Positions 43,569 to 55,137 of a stretch of DNA of 64,000 nucleotides are shown here, in pieces (the first letter of the stretch is position 1; every line of letters begins with the position of its first letter). The translations under genes and the position numbers were made by a program. Where the stretch lies: assembly GCF_003206045.1 (NCBI RefSeq), contig NZ_PZJM01000003.1:464303-528302 (forward strand), in the 5' to 3' direction. This stretch comes from Salinicola lusitanus (GTDB lineage Bacteria; Pseudomonadota; Gammaproteobacteria; Pseudomonadales; Halomonadaceae). Under the pieces are notes generated by a model. That model searched no databases. It was not told where the DNA came from and saw only the letters and a list, made by a program, of their open reading frames with translations.

Positions 43569-46550
43569 TCATGGCGACGACGCACCGCGCAGCTCGCCGA
43601 TTGTTGTTGAAAGATGTTCCCAGGCCGGCTGGTCTGGGGCGAAACGCGCGCGCAGGTAACTCACCAAGGCGGTGAGCTGGCTGTCGCTGAAGTCGGTACG
43701 GAACCCGGGCATCTCGCCAGCGCTTCCCGCGCTCGAACCGGGCGCCACGACGCCGTCGAGGATGGCCTGAATGACATTGTCCGGGCGCGCGCTGTGAAGG
43801 TTGGTGTTGAGCGCCAGCGAGGTCTCCGCCCGGGAATAGACCGGCATGTCGCCGCCTTCGTGACACGAAGCACAAGCGCCATTGTAGAGTCGCTCTCCGG
43901 CATCGAACCCCGGCGGCGTGGCGGTCGAGAGGGCCAGACGATGGTCGGCGATCTCGGAGGCCTGCGCGGCATCGACCGCGCTCGGCATGAACGACGCCAC
44001 GTAATGCGCGATGGCGCGCACATCGCTCTCCGGCAACTCGCCCAGCCCCGCCACCACCGGCGCCATCGGCCCGGCGGCAACCCCATGGTGCGCCGCCCGG
44101 CCGGTGCGGAGATAATCGTACAGCGCGGCTTCGCTCCACGGCACCGGGGCCTTCGACAGTTGACTCAACGCCGGCGCCTCCCAGCCGTCGACCAGCGCGC
44201 CGGCAAAATGGTCATCGCCGCGCTTCTCCGCCCCTAGCGCATTACGCGGCGAATGGCAGGCGCTGCAATGCCCAGCACCTTCGGCCAGATAGGCGCCGCG
44301 ATTCCACAGTGCGCTCCGCGTCGGGTCCGGCGTGAAGGGTTTGGCGTCGTGATACAACAGGTTCCAGCCCGCCATCAGTCCGCGGATATTGAAAGGAAAA
44401 CGCATCTGATTGTCCACGGCAGGCGACGCCACCGCCGGTTGCGCCATCAGGTACGCATACAGCGATTGGAGGTCGGTGTCGCTCAGCTTGGCAAACGCCG
44501 TATAGGGGAAGGCCGGGTAGAGATGGCTACCGTCGCGGCTGATGCCGTGACGCATGGCGCGCGCGAAGGCCGCATACGGCCAGCGGCCGATACCGGTCAA
44601 CTCGTCGGGCGTGATATTGGTGCTGTAGACGGTTCCGAACGGGGTCTCGAAGGCGCGTCCCCCCACGTTGGTCGCGCCACCTTCGCTGGCGGTGTGGCAA
44701 ACCGCACAGTCGCCGGCCTCGGCGACCAGCCGCCCGCGTTCGATGGTCGCCTGGGAGTAGAGATTCGCGGCGGGGCGTGGCACCGGGTCGATCGCCGCCT
44801 TCCATGGCAACCCCACCGCCGCCGCGCCGCCGAGCGAGATCAGCGACGCGGTGGCGGCGCCCACCCAGCGCCAGCGCCGCCTACCCACGGATGACGCCGC
44901 CCTGGCGCCTCGAGCATCGCCGCCGGTCGACTCACGCAGCCCGGCGCGAATGCGCGCTGCCGTGAAAGGCGGCTCGCGAAAACGCTGCCCGGTGGCGTCG
45001 AACAGCGCATTGGCGATCGCTGCCGTGCCCGGGGCCAGCGTCTGCGCGCTGAGACGCAGAGGCATCGTGACCGGGCTGTCGGCGGTGCCGTTCGGGGCCA
45101 GGGCATCCGGCACGCGCGCCGGCAAGGCATGGCCGCCGGCATCCAGTGTCAGCGCATCGATGGCCGGTAGCGTCGGAGGTGACGCATCGGCAAGCTCGCC
45201 CCACTCGTCGATGCCGTCAGCGTGGCGCAGCAGCAGCGTCGACTCGGGTAGCAGTTGCCGACGCAGCGCCGCGGCCAGCGCCGCCCTGTCGACCGGCTCG
45301 CCGGCGTCCTGCCCCACCACCATGCGGGTCAACTGAACGCTCCCCGTCACCGGATCGACGCTGACATCGGCGATCCAGGCGGAACGGGTGCCACTCTCCC
45401 ACTCCCCCTTGGCATCCGGCAGGTGACAGTAGGCGAATCCTCGACCCGTCAGCAGCCCGACGCCGCCCTCGACGGGATCGGGCGTCGGCTTCGGGTGCCA
45501 GGCCGCGCGCTGGCGGACGGCCTCGATCAGCGCCTGGCCGCGGCGATCATCGAGGTGCCGCAGCCGCAGATCGAGCGGATCGCTCGCCTGTTGCCGGCTC
45601 CACTCATCGAGGAACGACTCTTCGGCGAAGACACGCACACGATCGCTTGCCCTGCCGCTCTCGTCGCCCTCTCGAACGGGATTGGCACGCCGATAAGGCG
45701 AGCGTGCCGGCCGGCCGGCCGGCGCTCCGGCGGGCTCGGTGAGCCCAGTCAGCAGCAGCGCCATGGCCGGCGCGGGTCTCGCCGCCCCGTACCCCAGTGC
45801 CAGCGCATCCAGTGTGTGCCCACCACTGGCCGCCACGTCCCACGTCTCGGCCAGGCCCAGCGCGTCGACGTCACGCTGATAGTCGGCATCCAGCCAGATC
45901 GCGACCGGCGCCCCGACCTGCCGCGACACCAGCGCCGCGTCTGCGGCGGCATCGTCACAGGCGAGACGACCCAGGCTTGTCTCCTCCTGATCGCTGCGCT
46001 CGCTGGAGAAATCGATCGCGGCCGGCGCCAGCGAAAGCAGTGCCGCGAGATCACCACGCAGGGCTTCGGGCGTGGCGGTGTCGACCCACAGGCTGGCCCG
46101 GGCCGGGGAGACATCGGCAATCACCCAGCCGGCACGCTCCCCCCAACGCAGGCGATTGGGCCAACCGTAGCGCCGGACCATGCCGTCCGTCCGTCGGCGA
46201 TTGACCACCGCCCCGCGCCCGTCCGATCGCTCGCTACCCACGCCGAGGTGGTCGTCCCACAGCGGTGGTGGCGTCCAGTGCAGGCGCAGGCGCCGGGCTG
46301 CCTGTCGCGCCAGCTCAGGATCGGCCGCCACCACCGCCACGAAATTGGCGATCTCGACCACGGTGGTGAAGGTGGCCCACTCGCCCAGCGAGGCGTGATC
46401 GATATCCAGCAGTCTCGAACAGCCGAAGCGGCCCTCGTGAAACGCGACGTCGGGGGGCCGGACGACCACGGCATAGCGAAGGAGACCGGGAAGCGCGTCG
46501 AAATCGCCGGGGAGCGGGGGGCGGTCGACGGACGAGGCCGGCACACTCAT
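43569..46550 (-). CDS. Nicotinate-dehydrogenase cytochrome subunit: degenerate molybdopterin domain fused to triheme cytochrome c
   Basis: A 993-residue protein. Residues about 20-530 align by eye with xanthine-dehydrogenase-type molybdopterin subunits but begin only at the LPGLLRYAVVVRPP segment, lacking the first ~215 residues seen in the homologue at 60938-63193. Where that homologue has GVGES, this one has RLSAQ, so the catalytic Glu is missing. A membrane helix (563-583) follows, then three c-type heme motifs, CAVCH (615), CSACH (762) and CASCH (893). It probably passes electrons to the membrane chain. P. putida NicB combines a molybdopterin part and cytochromes in one chain; here the catalytic part seems relocated. 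The start overlaps nicA by ATGA. Confidence 0.85.
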   Translation of the reverse strand: MSVPASSVDRPPLPGDFDALPGLLRYAVVVRPPDVAFHEGRFGCSRLLDIDHASLGEWATFTTVVEIANFVAVVAADPELARQAARRLRLHWTPPPLWDDHLGVGSERSDGRGAVVNRRRTDGMVRRYGWPNRLRWGERAGWVIADVSPARASLWVDTATPEALRGDLAALLSLAPAAIDFSSERSDQEETSLGRLACDDAAADAALVSRQVGAPVAIWLDADYQRDVDALGLAETWDVAASGGHTLDALALGYGAARPAPAMALLLTGLTEPAGAPAGRPARSPYRRANPVREGDESGRASDRVRVFAEESFLDEWSRQQASDPLDLRLRHLDDRRGQALIEAVRQRAAWHPKPTPDPVEGGVGLLTGRGFAYCHLPDAKGEWESGTRSAWIADVSVDPVTGSVQLTRMVVGQDAGEPVDRAALAAALRRQLLPESTLLLRHADGIDEWGELADASPPTLPAIDALTLDAGGHALPARVPDALAPNGTADSPVTMPLRLSAQTLAPGTAAIANALFDATGQRFREPPFTAARIRAGLRESTGGDARGARAASSVGRRRWRWVGAATASLISLGGAAAVGLPWKAAIDPVPRPAANLYSQATIERGRLVAEAGDCAVCHTASEGGATNVGGRAFETPFGTVYSTNITPDELTGIGRWPYAAFARAMRHGISRDGSHLYPAFPYTAFAKLSDTDLQSLYAYLMAQPAVASPAVDNQMRFPFNIRGLMAGWNLLYHDAKPFTPDPTRSALWNRGAYLAEGAGHCSACHSPRNALGAEKRGDDHFAGALVDGWEAPALSQLSKAPVPWSEAALYDYLRTGRAAHHGVAAGPMAPVVAGLGELPESDVRAIAHYVASFMPSAVDAAQASEIADHRLALSTATPPGFDAGERLYNGACASCHEGGDMPVYSRAETSLALNTNLHSARPDNVIQAILDGVVAPGSSAGSAGEMPGFRTDFSDSQLTALVSYLRARFAPDQPAWEHLSTTIGELRGASSP

Positions 46551-47041
46551 TCGCTGCCCCCCGGCGCCACGCCGGCGGCATCGAGTTCGGCCGCCAGGGT
46601 GGCAGCTTCGAGAATCTCGACATGGGTTCCGCAACGGCAAAGATTGTATTTGAGCGCGCCGACGATCTGGTCAGGTGACGGCTGCGCGCAGTGATTGAGC
46701 AGCCCCCGCACCGTCATGATCATGCCATTGAGACAGTAGCCGCACTGGGCCGCCTGACATTCGATGAACGCGGTCTGCACCGGATCGAGCCGGCCCGACG
46801 CGCCCAGGCCCTCGAGCGTGACGACGTCGCGGCCGGCCACGGCCCCCAGGGAGATCACGCAGGAGCGGGCAACACGACCCTCGACCAGTACGCTGCAGGC
46901 CCCGCACTGACCCAGACCGCAACCGTACTTGGGGCCATTGAGACAGAGGTCGTTGCGCAGAACCTGAAGTAGCGGGGTCGCGGGATCGAGCGGCAGGTGC
47001 CGCACTTGGCCATTGACCCGCAAATCGATGCTGTCCGTCAT
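46547..47041 (-). CDS. nicA: Nicotinate dehydrogenase [2Fe-2S] subunit
   Basis: A 164-residue iron-sulfur subunit of a xanthine-dehydrogenase-type hydroxylase. The plant-ferredoxin-like cluster ligands are in YGCGLGQCGACSVLVEG and VARSC, and the second cluster is in QCGYCLNGMIM and NLCRCGTH. It is about the size of P. putida NicA. It is coupled to the cytochrome subunit and divergent from nicC, which acts on the product 6-hydroxynicotinate. It would carry electrons from the molybdenum centre to the hemes. Confidence 0.92.
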   Translation of the reverse strand: MTDSIDLRVNGQVRHLPLDPATPLLQVLRNDLCLNGPKYGCGLGQCGACSVLVEGRVARSCVISLGAVAGRDVVTLEGLGASGRLDPVQTAFIECQAAQCGYCLNGMIMTVRGLLNHCAQPSPDQIVGALKYNLCRCGTHVEILEAATLAAELDAAGVAPGGSE

Positions 47042-48649
<1,608 letters not shown>

Positions 48650-48764
48650 TGCATTGCCAAACGGCCACGGCCCGGGCGGCCGGCAGTCACAGCCGAGACG
48701 CCGGAACGCCGCTCGCTGGCCGGCGTATCGACGCCTCCCAGACGTCCACGAGGAAAGACCCGAC

Positions 48765-49580
48765 ATGAGCACTTATCTCTACGGCGCCAATGTCCATGCC
48801 AACGGCATTCGTCAGCACTATCTGCGTTTCGGCGGCGAACGCGCTGCGATCGGCCAGCCGCTGGTGCTGATTCCCGGCATCACCAGCCCGGCGATCACCT
48901 GGGCTTTCGTGGCCGAGCGTCTGGGCGAGAATTTCGATACCTACGTTCTCGACGTGCGTGGCCGAGGCCTCTCGTCGACCGGCCCGGAACTCGCCTATGA
49001 CACCGATACCTGCGCCGCCGACGCCACTGCTTTCATTGCCGCGCTGGGGCTCGAGAACGTCATTCTGGCGGGTCATTCGATGGGTGCCCGCTTCGCGATC
49101 CGCGCCGCCAGCCGCGGCGTGCCGACGCTCGACAAGCTGGTACTGATCGATCCCCCGGTCTCCGGGCCAGGCCGACGCGAGTACCCCAGCAAACTGCCGT
49201 GGTACGTCGACTCCATTCGCGACTGCATCAAGGGCTGCGACCTGGAGACGATGCGCCAGTACTGCCCGACGTGGAGCGACGACCAGCTAGCGCTGCGAGC
49301 GGAGTGGCTGCATACCTGCTTCGAGCCGGCCATCGTGCAGGCCTTCGAGGAGTTTCATACGGTCGATATCCATCAGGACCTGTCTGCAATCACGGTGCCG
49401 ACGCTGCTGATCTGCGCGGGCAGAGGTGGCGTCATCCAGCCGCCCGACCAGCAGGAGATCCGCCAACGATTGCCGGCGATCCGGATAACCACGGCGCAGG
49501 ATGCCGGCCACATGATCCCGTGGGATGACTTCGAGGGGTTCTTCGCCGCCTTCGAGGATTTTCTGGGCCGCAGGCTCTGA
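48765..49580 (+). CDS. nicD: N-formylmaleamate deformylase
   Basis: Alpha/beta-hydrolase that releases formate from N-formylmaleamate to give maleamate in the maleamate pathway of nicotinate degradation. The 271-residue protein has GHSMGAR with nucleophile Ser105, Asp129 (LVLIDPP) and His249 (QDAGHMIP), in positions close to those of P. putida NicD. CGAGGAAAG stands before the ATG. Context between nicC and the other nic genes makes this assignment strong. Confidence 0.92.
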   Translation: MSTYLYGANVHANGIRQHYLRFGGERAAIGQPLVLIPGITSPAITWAFVAERLGENFDTYVLDVRGRGLSSTGPELAYDTDTCAADATAFIAALGLENVILAGHSMGARFAIRAASRGVPTLDKLVLIDPPVSGPGRREYPSKLPWYVDSIRDCIKGCDLETMRQYCPTWSDDQLALRAEWLHTCFEPAIVQAFEEFHTVDIHQDLSAITVPTLLICAGRGGVIQPPDQQEIRQRLPAIRITTAQDAGHMIPWDDFEGFFAAFEDFLGRRL

Positions 49581-49765
49581 CGGCATCGATAGTCCGATAG
49601 AGACGGCACAACGGCAAAGAGATCATCAACACCACTGCCAACGAGGATCCGGTGCCGCCATGAATGCTGTGGCGACATCGACGAAGACCGCCCCCGCGGC
49701 GGTCGGCCCGGCGATCGCATCAGACAGACGATGACAACCAGCAACAACAACGATCGGGAATCGCT

Positions 49766-51076
49766 ATGTCCACCCTCTCCTCGGTGGCCGGCACTGCAGA
49801 GGTGTCGCCACACGACGAACTCTACCGACGCGTGATCTGGCGGCTGATACCGCTGTTGGGATTGTGCTACCTGACGGCCTATCTCGATCGGATCAACATC
49901 GGCTTCGCCAAGCTGCAGATGGCCGAACAGCTGTCGTTCAGCGAGACCGCCTACGGTCTCGGCGCCGGGCTGTTCTTCGTCGGCTACATCCTGTTCGAAG
50001 TGCCCAGCAACCTGGTGCTGGAGAAGGTCGGGGCGAGGCTCTGGCTCGCCCGCATCATGATCAGTTGGGGCATCCTCTCCGGCCTGACGATGCTGGTGAC
50101 CCAGGCCTGGCAGTTCTATCTGCTGCGCTTTCTGCTGGGCGCGGCGGAGGCCGGATTCCTGCCCGGGGTGCTGTTCTATCTCACCGGCTGGTTCCCCTCC
50201 TGGCGCCGCGCCCGCATCATCGCCCTGTTCATGATCGGCCTGCCGCTCTCCAGTCTCGTCGGCGGGCCGCTCTCCGGCGCCATCATGACCTTTGCCGACG
50301 GCTGGCACGGACTGTTCGGCTGGCAATGGCTATTCCTGCTGGAGGCGATTCCCACGGTCATTCTCGGGCTGGTCCTGCTGGTGGCACTGCCCGACAGCCC
50401 GCGTCAGGCCAAGTGGCTGAATACCGACGAGCGGCAGGCGCTGGAATCGGAGCTTGCCCGCGACAGCGCCGCCAACCCGAGTCGGCAGACCACTTTTCGC
50501 GACGGCTTCTTCAACCTGAAGGTGTGGATGCTGGGCGGCATCGATTTCGCCATCCTGCTGAGTGCCTACGCCATCGGCTTCTGGCTGCCGACCTTCATTC
50601 ACAACGCCGGCGTCGGCGACAGCTCGACCATCGGCTGGCTGACCTCGATACCCAGCCTGGCGGGACTGGTCGGGATGCTGCTGGTCGGCTTCAGTTCCGA
50701 CCGCCATCGCGAACGCCGCTGGCATATCATCGTGCCGTTTCTGATCGGCGCGGCGGCGATGTCGCTGAGCACGCTATTCGCCCACAACGCCGTGGCGACC
50801 GTGACCGTATTCGCCATCGCATCGGGCGCGATCATGGGCGCGATTCCGGTCTTTTTCAGCCTGCCGGCGACCTTTCTCAAGGGACAGGCGGCGGCGACCG
50901 GATTCGCGCTTGCCTGTTCGCTGGCCAATATCGCGGGCCTGGTCAGCAATTCGCTGATGGGCTGGATTCTGGATCTCACGGGGAGCAGTGCAATCGCCCT
51001 GCTCTGCTTCGCGGCGGCCCTGCTGTTGGGATGCCTGCTGGTCCTGGCCTTGCCCGGCCATCAGGTCAACCGCTGA
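49766..51076 (+). CDS. MFS transporter, anion:cation symporter type (NicT-like)
   Basis: A 436-residue, 12-helix transporter of the ACS subfamily, with the N-terminal YLDRINIGFAKLQM, a segment shared by phthalate, tartrate and nicotinate-type carriers. The inner half shows GWFPSWRRARIIALFMIG. NicT in P. putida is an MFS carrier placed within the nic operon, so uptake of nicotinate or 6-hydroxynicotinate is likely. The ATG at MSTLSSVAGT is used, giving a normal cytoplasmic tail. Confidence 0.87.
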   Translation: MSTLSSVAGTAEVSPHDELYRRVIWRLIPLLGLCYLTAYLDRINIGFAKLQMAEQLSFSETAYGLGAGLFFVGYILFEVPSNLVLEKVGARLWLARIMISWGILSGLTMLVTQAWQFYLLRFLLGAAEAGFLPGVLFYLTGWFPSWRRARIIALFMIGLPLSSLVGGPLSGAIMTFADGWHGLFGWQWLFLLEAIPTVILGLVLLVALPDSPRQAKWLNTDERQALESELARDSAANPSRQTTFRDGFFNLKVWMLGGIDFAILLSAYAIGFWLPTFIHNAGVGDSSTIGWLTSIPSLAGLVGMLLVGFSSDRHRERRWHIIVPFLIGAAAMSLSTLFAHNAVATVTVFAIASGAIMGAIPVFFSLPATFLKGQAAATGFALACSLANIAGLVSNSLMGWILDLTGSSAIALLCFAAALLLGCLLVLALPGHQVNR

Positions 51077-51214
51077 GCCGCGCCTTGTCACCATCGCCAA
51101 CAGGAGCCGAAGCCCCACCCAATCCACGACAACCTTGATTACACTCATCGACCTCGTAGCGCGTCGGAAGCCCGTTTCTCGAACAACACAACGACAAATC
51201 TGGAGAACAGAGCA

Positions 51215-52201
51215 ATGATCAAGCAACTCATCACCGCTGGCGTGATCGTCACCAGCCTCGGGCTCGGCTTGTCGGCCCAGGCCGAGCCGCTCAACGAAAA
51301 CCTGTGCGGTGGCAGTCCGAATGGCCTGTGGCAGCTGCTGGGTGTCGGCATGGACGGCGTGCTCAAGGCCGAGAATCCGAATTCCAGCGTCACCTACCAG
51401 ACCTCGTCCGGCGGCTTTGCCAACATCATCCAGATGCAGGGCGATACCTGTGACCTCGCCATCGTCCACGCTGGCGAAGCGATGAAGGCGATCTCCGGCG
51501 AGCCGCCATTCCCCAAGGCAGTGAACAACTTCCGGGCGATCGGCGTGCTGTACAACTGGGCCCCGATGCAGTGGGTCCTGACCCAGGACTTCTCCGATGA
51601 GTACGGCATCCACTCGCTGCAGGATATCGCCGACAAGAAGCCACCGCTGAGGCTGGTGCTCAATCGCAAGGGCATTCTCCCCTCGATGGTCGGAGAATCG
51701 TCTCTCGAAGCGCTCGGCGTGACCCCGGACGACATCGAGTCCTGGGGGGGCAGCGTGGTCTACCAGGGTTCCGCGGTCGCCACCGAGCTGGTCCAGAACC
51801 GTCGCGCCGACATGTGGGCCAACGAGACCTTCGTTGGCAGCAGCGCGATCAGTGGCATGGCGGAAAATCGCCCGATGACCCTGCTGGCAGTGCCGGATAG
51901 CGTGATCAAGGCCATGGAGGAGGAGTACGGCGACAAGCCCTATACCGTACCGGCCGATGCCTATACCTGGCTCGATCATCCGGTTCAGACGCATACCGCC
52001 GCGGCCATGCTGGTGGCGCCGGCCACGATGGCCGACGATGAGACCTACCGCATCACCAAGGATCTGATCGAACACATCGACGTCATGCAGGGGGTGCACC
52101 CGGCGATGAAGCAGCTCACACCCGAGACCCTGCTCGAGCAGTCGGTGGTCGAGCTGCACCCCGGCGCCAAGCGCGCTTACGAGGAGGCGGGTCTACTCTA
52201 G
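51215..52201 (+). CDS. TAXI-family TRAP transporter solute receptor
   Basis: A 328-residue periplasmic binding protein with a signal peptide ending LSAQA. LCGGSPNGLWQLLGVGMDGV is the TAXI opening, and TYQTSSGGFANIIQMQGDTC follows. TAXI receptors serve TRAP transporters and are known or inferred to bind acidic compounds. It precedes the fused TRAP permease and nadC, which makes a pyridine dicarboxylate such as quinolinate an attractive ligand, though this rests on context only. Confidence 0.88.
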   Translation: MIKQLITAGVIVTSLGLGLSAQAEPLNENLCGGSPNGLWQLLGVGMDGVLKAENPNSSVTYQTSSGGFANIIQMQGDTCDLAIVHAGEAMKAISGEPPFPKAVNNFRAIGVLYNWAPMQWVLTQDFSDEYGIHSLQDIADKKPPLRLVLNRKGILPSMVGESSLEALGVTPDDIESWGGSVVYQGSAVATELVQNRRADMWANETFVGSSAISGMAENRPMTLLAVPDSVIKAMEEEYGDKPYTVPADAYTWLDHPVQTHTAAAMLVAPATMADDETYRITKDLIEHIDVMQGVHPAMKQLTPETLLEQSVVELHPGAKRAYEEAGLL

Positions 52202-52292
52202 GTCCGCGCGGCGCCGGAAGCCTCGGTGACCGGCGCCGGCGAGCCCGCTCAGCCCACTCGACCTCACGACACCACTCTCATGGGACGACAAC

Positions 52293-54227
52293 ATGACTCG
52301 CGGTAATCTCACTCGCCTGGCCAACGGCCTGATGTCGACGGGGCGCCGCCGCCAGCCGCAAGGCGTCTTCAGTTGGCTGCTGAAGTGCTATGCGGCCGTC
52401 ATTGCCCTGTGGGTGATCTGGACGACGATCTTCTCCACGGCGGACGTGCTGGCGCTGACCATCGTCTTCCTGACCCTGATGCTCGTGCTGGTGTTCTTCC
52501 TGATCGCGCCCAACGACAAACCCGGAGCGGAGACGCCGAGTCCGCTCGACTGGGGTCTGGTGGTTGCCAGTGCCGCCTGCGCCATCTTCTTCATCGGTTC
52601 GATCGACGATCTGGCCAACCGGATCAGCCTGTTGACGCCGCTGACCTCGGCACAGCTCGGCTTCGGTGTGCTGATCACCCTGCTCACCCTGGAGGCCACA
52701 CGTCGCACCGTCGGTCTCGGCCTGACCCTCATCGCCACCGTTTTCATCATCTACAATCTCGCCGGGCACCTGCTGTCGGGGATGTTCCGTCACGGCTACC
52801 TGCCGCTATCCTATTTCATCGACGTCAACGTCTATACCAGCGACGGACTGTTCGGCGTTCCGGTTCGCGTCGCCGCCACCTACGCCTTTCTGTTCGTGAT
52901 GTTCGGGACCTTTCTCGACAGCGTTCGCGGCGGCGATTTCTTCTTCAATCTCGCCGCCCGCCTGACCGGGCGCTCGACCGGCGGGCCGGCCAAGGTCGCG
53001 GTGATCTCCTCGGCGCTGTTCGGTACGGTTTCCGGAAGCCCCACCGCGGACGTGGTCACCACCGGCTCCATCACCATTCCACTGATGCAGCGCCTCGGTT
53101 TCTCGCGCAACCTGGCGGCCGGGATAGAAGTCGCCGCCTCCACCGGAGGCAGTATCCTGCCGCCGGTCATGGGCTCGGTCGCCTTCATCATGGCCGAGTA
53201 CACCGGCATCGCCTACAGCGAGATCATCATCGCCGCGCTGGTCCCCGCACTGCTCTACTACATGGGCGTACTGGTGCAGGTGCACCTGTACTGCAAGCGC
53301 CACGGGCTCGGCCAGCTGGCAGCCGAGGAGGTGCCGTCATGGTCTACCGTAATGCGTGGCGCCTGGCTATTCCTGATCCCGCTGGCGGCGATGGTGATTC
53401 CGCTGGTGATCGGTTACTCGCCGACCTTCGTGGCGCTGTTCGGCACCGGCGCGATCGTGATCTGCTCGCTGTTCAGTCGCCGACACCGGCTGACACCGAA
53501 GTCGCTGCTCGACGCCCTGGCCACCACCACCTTTCGCATGGTCGGCGTCACGGCCGCCTGCGCCGCGGCAGGACTGGTGATCGGCGGCATCACCATGACC
53601 GGCCTCGCGACCAAGTTCTCCTCGATCGTGATGCTGCTGGCCGGCGACAGCACCTTCATGACGCTGTTCTTCACCGCGATCATCACCATCATCCTCGGCA
53701 TGGGCATGCCGACACCCAGCGCCTACATTCTGGCCGCCGTACTGCTCGGACCGACCCTGGTCAACACGCTCGGGCTGCCGGTGATGTCGTCGCATCTGTT
53801 CATCCTCTACTACGCGGTACTCTCGGCATTGACGCCACCGGTCGCCGTCGCGGCCTACGCGGCATCGGCGATCTGCGGGGGTAACCCGGTGAGCATCGCG
53901 GCGCAGGCGGTACGCCTGGCGATCTTCGCCTTCGTGTTCCCGTTCGCCATCGTCTACAACCCCAGTATCACGCTGGACGGCACGCTGCTGAGCTGCGGGC
54001 TGGAGATCGCCCAGGCCTTCATCGCGACCCTGGCCATCGCCATTGCCACCGAGGGCTATCTCCGCCAGCGGTTGTCTCCCGGCGTACGACTTCTGCTGAT
54101 GGCTGCCGGGCTGACCCTGCTCTCTCCGAGCGGCTGGCCCGTACTCGGCGGCCTCATCGTGGTTGCCGTCATCGTCGCGTATCAACTGTCCGGCGCTGGC
54201 GCTCGTCGCCCGGCAACCCATCCGTGA
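52293..54227 (+). CDS. TRAP transporter fused permease (4TM/12TM)
   Basis: A 644-residue membrane protein combining the small DctQ-like and large DctM-like subunits, as usual with TAXI receptors. Characteristic loops are ALFGTVSGSPTADVVTTGSI, GGSILPPVMGSVAFIMAEYT and GMGMPTPSAYILAAVLLGP. Sodium-coupled uptake is expected from the family. It is 33 bases before nadC in the nic operon. Confidence 0.92.
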   Translation: MTRGNLTRLANGLMSTGRRRQPQGVFSWLLKCYAAVIALWVIWTTIFSTADVLALTIVFLTLMLVLVFFLIAPNDKPGAETPSPLDWGLVVASAACAIFFIGSIDDLANRISLLTPLTSAQLGFGVLITLLTLEATRRTVGLGLTLIATVFIIYNLAGHLLSGMFRHGYLPLSYFIDVNVYTSDGLFGVPVRVAATYAFLFVMFGTFLDSVRGGDFFFNLAARLTGRSTGGPAKVAVISSALFGTVSGSPTADVVTTGSITIPLMQRLGFSRNLAAGIEVAASTGGSILPPVMGSVAFIMAEYTGIAYSEIIIAALVPALLYYMGVLVQVHLYCKRHGLGQLAAEEVPSWSTVMRGAWLFLIPLAAMVIPLVIGYSPTFVALFGTGAIVICSLFSRRHRLTPKSLLDALATTTFRMVGVTAACAAAGLVIGGITMTGLATKFSSIVMLLAGDSTFMTLFFTAIITIILGMGMPTPSAYILAAVLLGPTLVNTLGLPVMSSHLFILYYAVLSALTPPVAVAAYAASAICGGNPVSIAAQAVRLAIFAFVFPFAIVYNPSITLDGTLLSCGLEIAQAFIATLAIAIATEGYLRQRLSPGVRLLLMAAGLTLLSPSGWPVLGGLIVVAVIVAYQLSGAGARRPATHP

Positions 54228-54259
54228 ACACGCCCTGACCCCCAACAAGGAGCATCGAC

Positions 54260-55132
54260 ATGACCCTCGAAAGACGAACGGCCCCCCAGGCCTGGCAGCT
54301 CGACCCGCTGGTGCTGGACGACCAGATCCGAGCCTTCCTGCGTGAAGATATCGGCTACTTCGATCTCACCGCGACGCTGCTGATCGACCCCGAGCTGCCC
54401 GGACGCTTCGAGATGCGCGCTCGGGAACCGATGACGCTCGCCGGCCTTGCCGCTGCCGCCCGCGTCTTCACGTTCTACGACGCCAGCATTCAGGTCGAGG
54501 TGCTGGCAAGGGATGGCCAGCAGGTCGACAAGGGCACCACCCTGCTCAGGATCGCAGGTCCGGCGCGCAGCATTCTGACCGCCGAACGCACCGCACTGAA
54601 CCTGGTTCAGCATCTTTCCGGCATTGCCACCGTCACCGCGGCCTATATCGAGCGGATCGCCGGCACCCGGGCGCAATTGATCGATTCCCGCAAGACCACG
54701 CCAGGGCTCCGCGCCATGGAGAAGCACGCCGTGGCCTGCGGTGGCGGTCGCAATCACCGCCTGGGTCTGGACAACGGCATCATGCTCAAGGACAACCACA
54801 TCGCCGTCTGCGGCAGCATCACCGCCGCCGTCGCCCGCGCCAGGTCCAGCGTGCCGGTGCTGACCAAGGTCGAGGTCGAGTGCGACCGCCTCGACCAGGT
54901 GGAAGAAGCGCTCGCCGCCGGGGCCGACGTGATCATGCTCGACAACATGGCGGTGGAAGAGATGCAGCGGGCGGTGGCCATGGTCGATGGCCGTGTCCTG
55001 CTGGAGGCTTCCGGTGGCGTGCGCCTGGAGACCATTCGCGCCATCGCCGAGACCGGCGTCGACTTCATCTCGGTCGGACGCATCACGCAGTCGTCGCCAG
55101 CGCTGGACATCGGCCTCGACGACGCGGAGTGA
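54260..55132 (+). CDS. nadC: Nicotinate-nucleotide diphosphorylase (carboxylating), quinolinate phosphoribosyltransferase
   Basis: Converts quinolinate and PRPP to nicotinate mononucleotide, PPi and CO2. The 290-residue protein keeps the substrate residues of the family: Arg110 (AERTALNLVQHLSGIAT), Arg144/Lys145 and Arg151 (DSRKTTPGLR), His166-Arg167 (GGGRNHRLGL) and Lys177 (LKDNH), with VEVE and LEASGGV later. It is thus probably active. Placement five bases before a PhnN/phosphorylase fusion and inside a nicotinate-degradation operon is unusual for a gene of NAD synthesis and suggests a catabolic use. Confidence 0.92.
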   Translation: MTLERRTAPQAWQLDPLVLDDQIRAFLREDIGYFDLTATLLIDPELPGRFEMRAREPMTLAGLAAAARVFTFYDASIQVEVLARDGQQVDKGTTLLRIAGPARSILTAERTALNLVQHLSGIATVTAAYIERIAGTRAQLIDSRKTTPGLRAMEKHAVACGGGRNHRLGLDNGIMLKDNHIAVCGSITAAVARARSSVPVLTKVEVECDRLDQVEEALAAGADVIMLDNMAVEEMQRAVAMVDGRVLLEASGGVRLETIRAIAETGVDFISVGRITQSSPALDIGLDDAE

Positions 55133-55137
55133 GCGGG

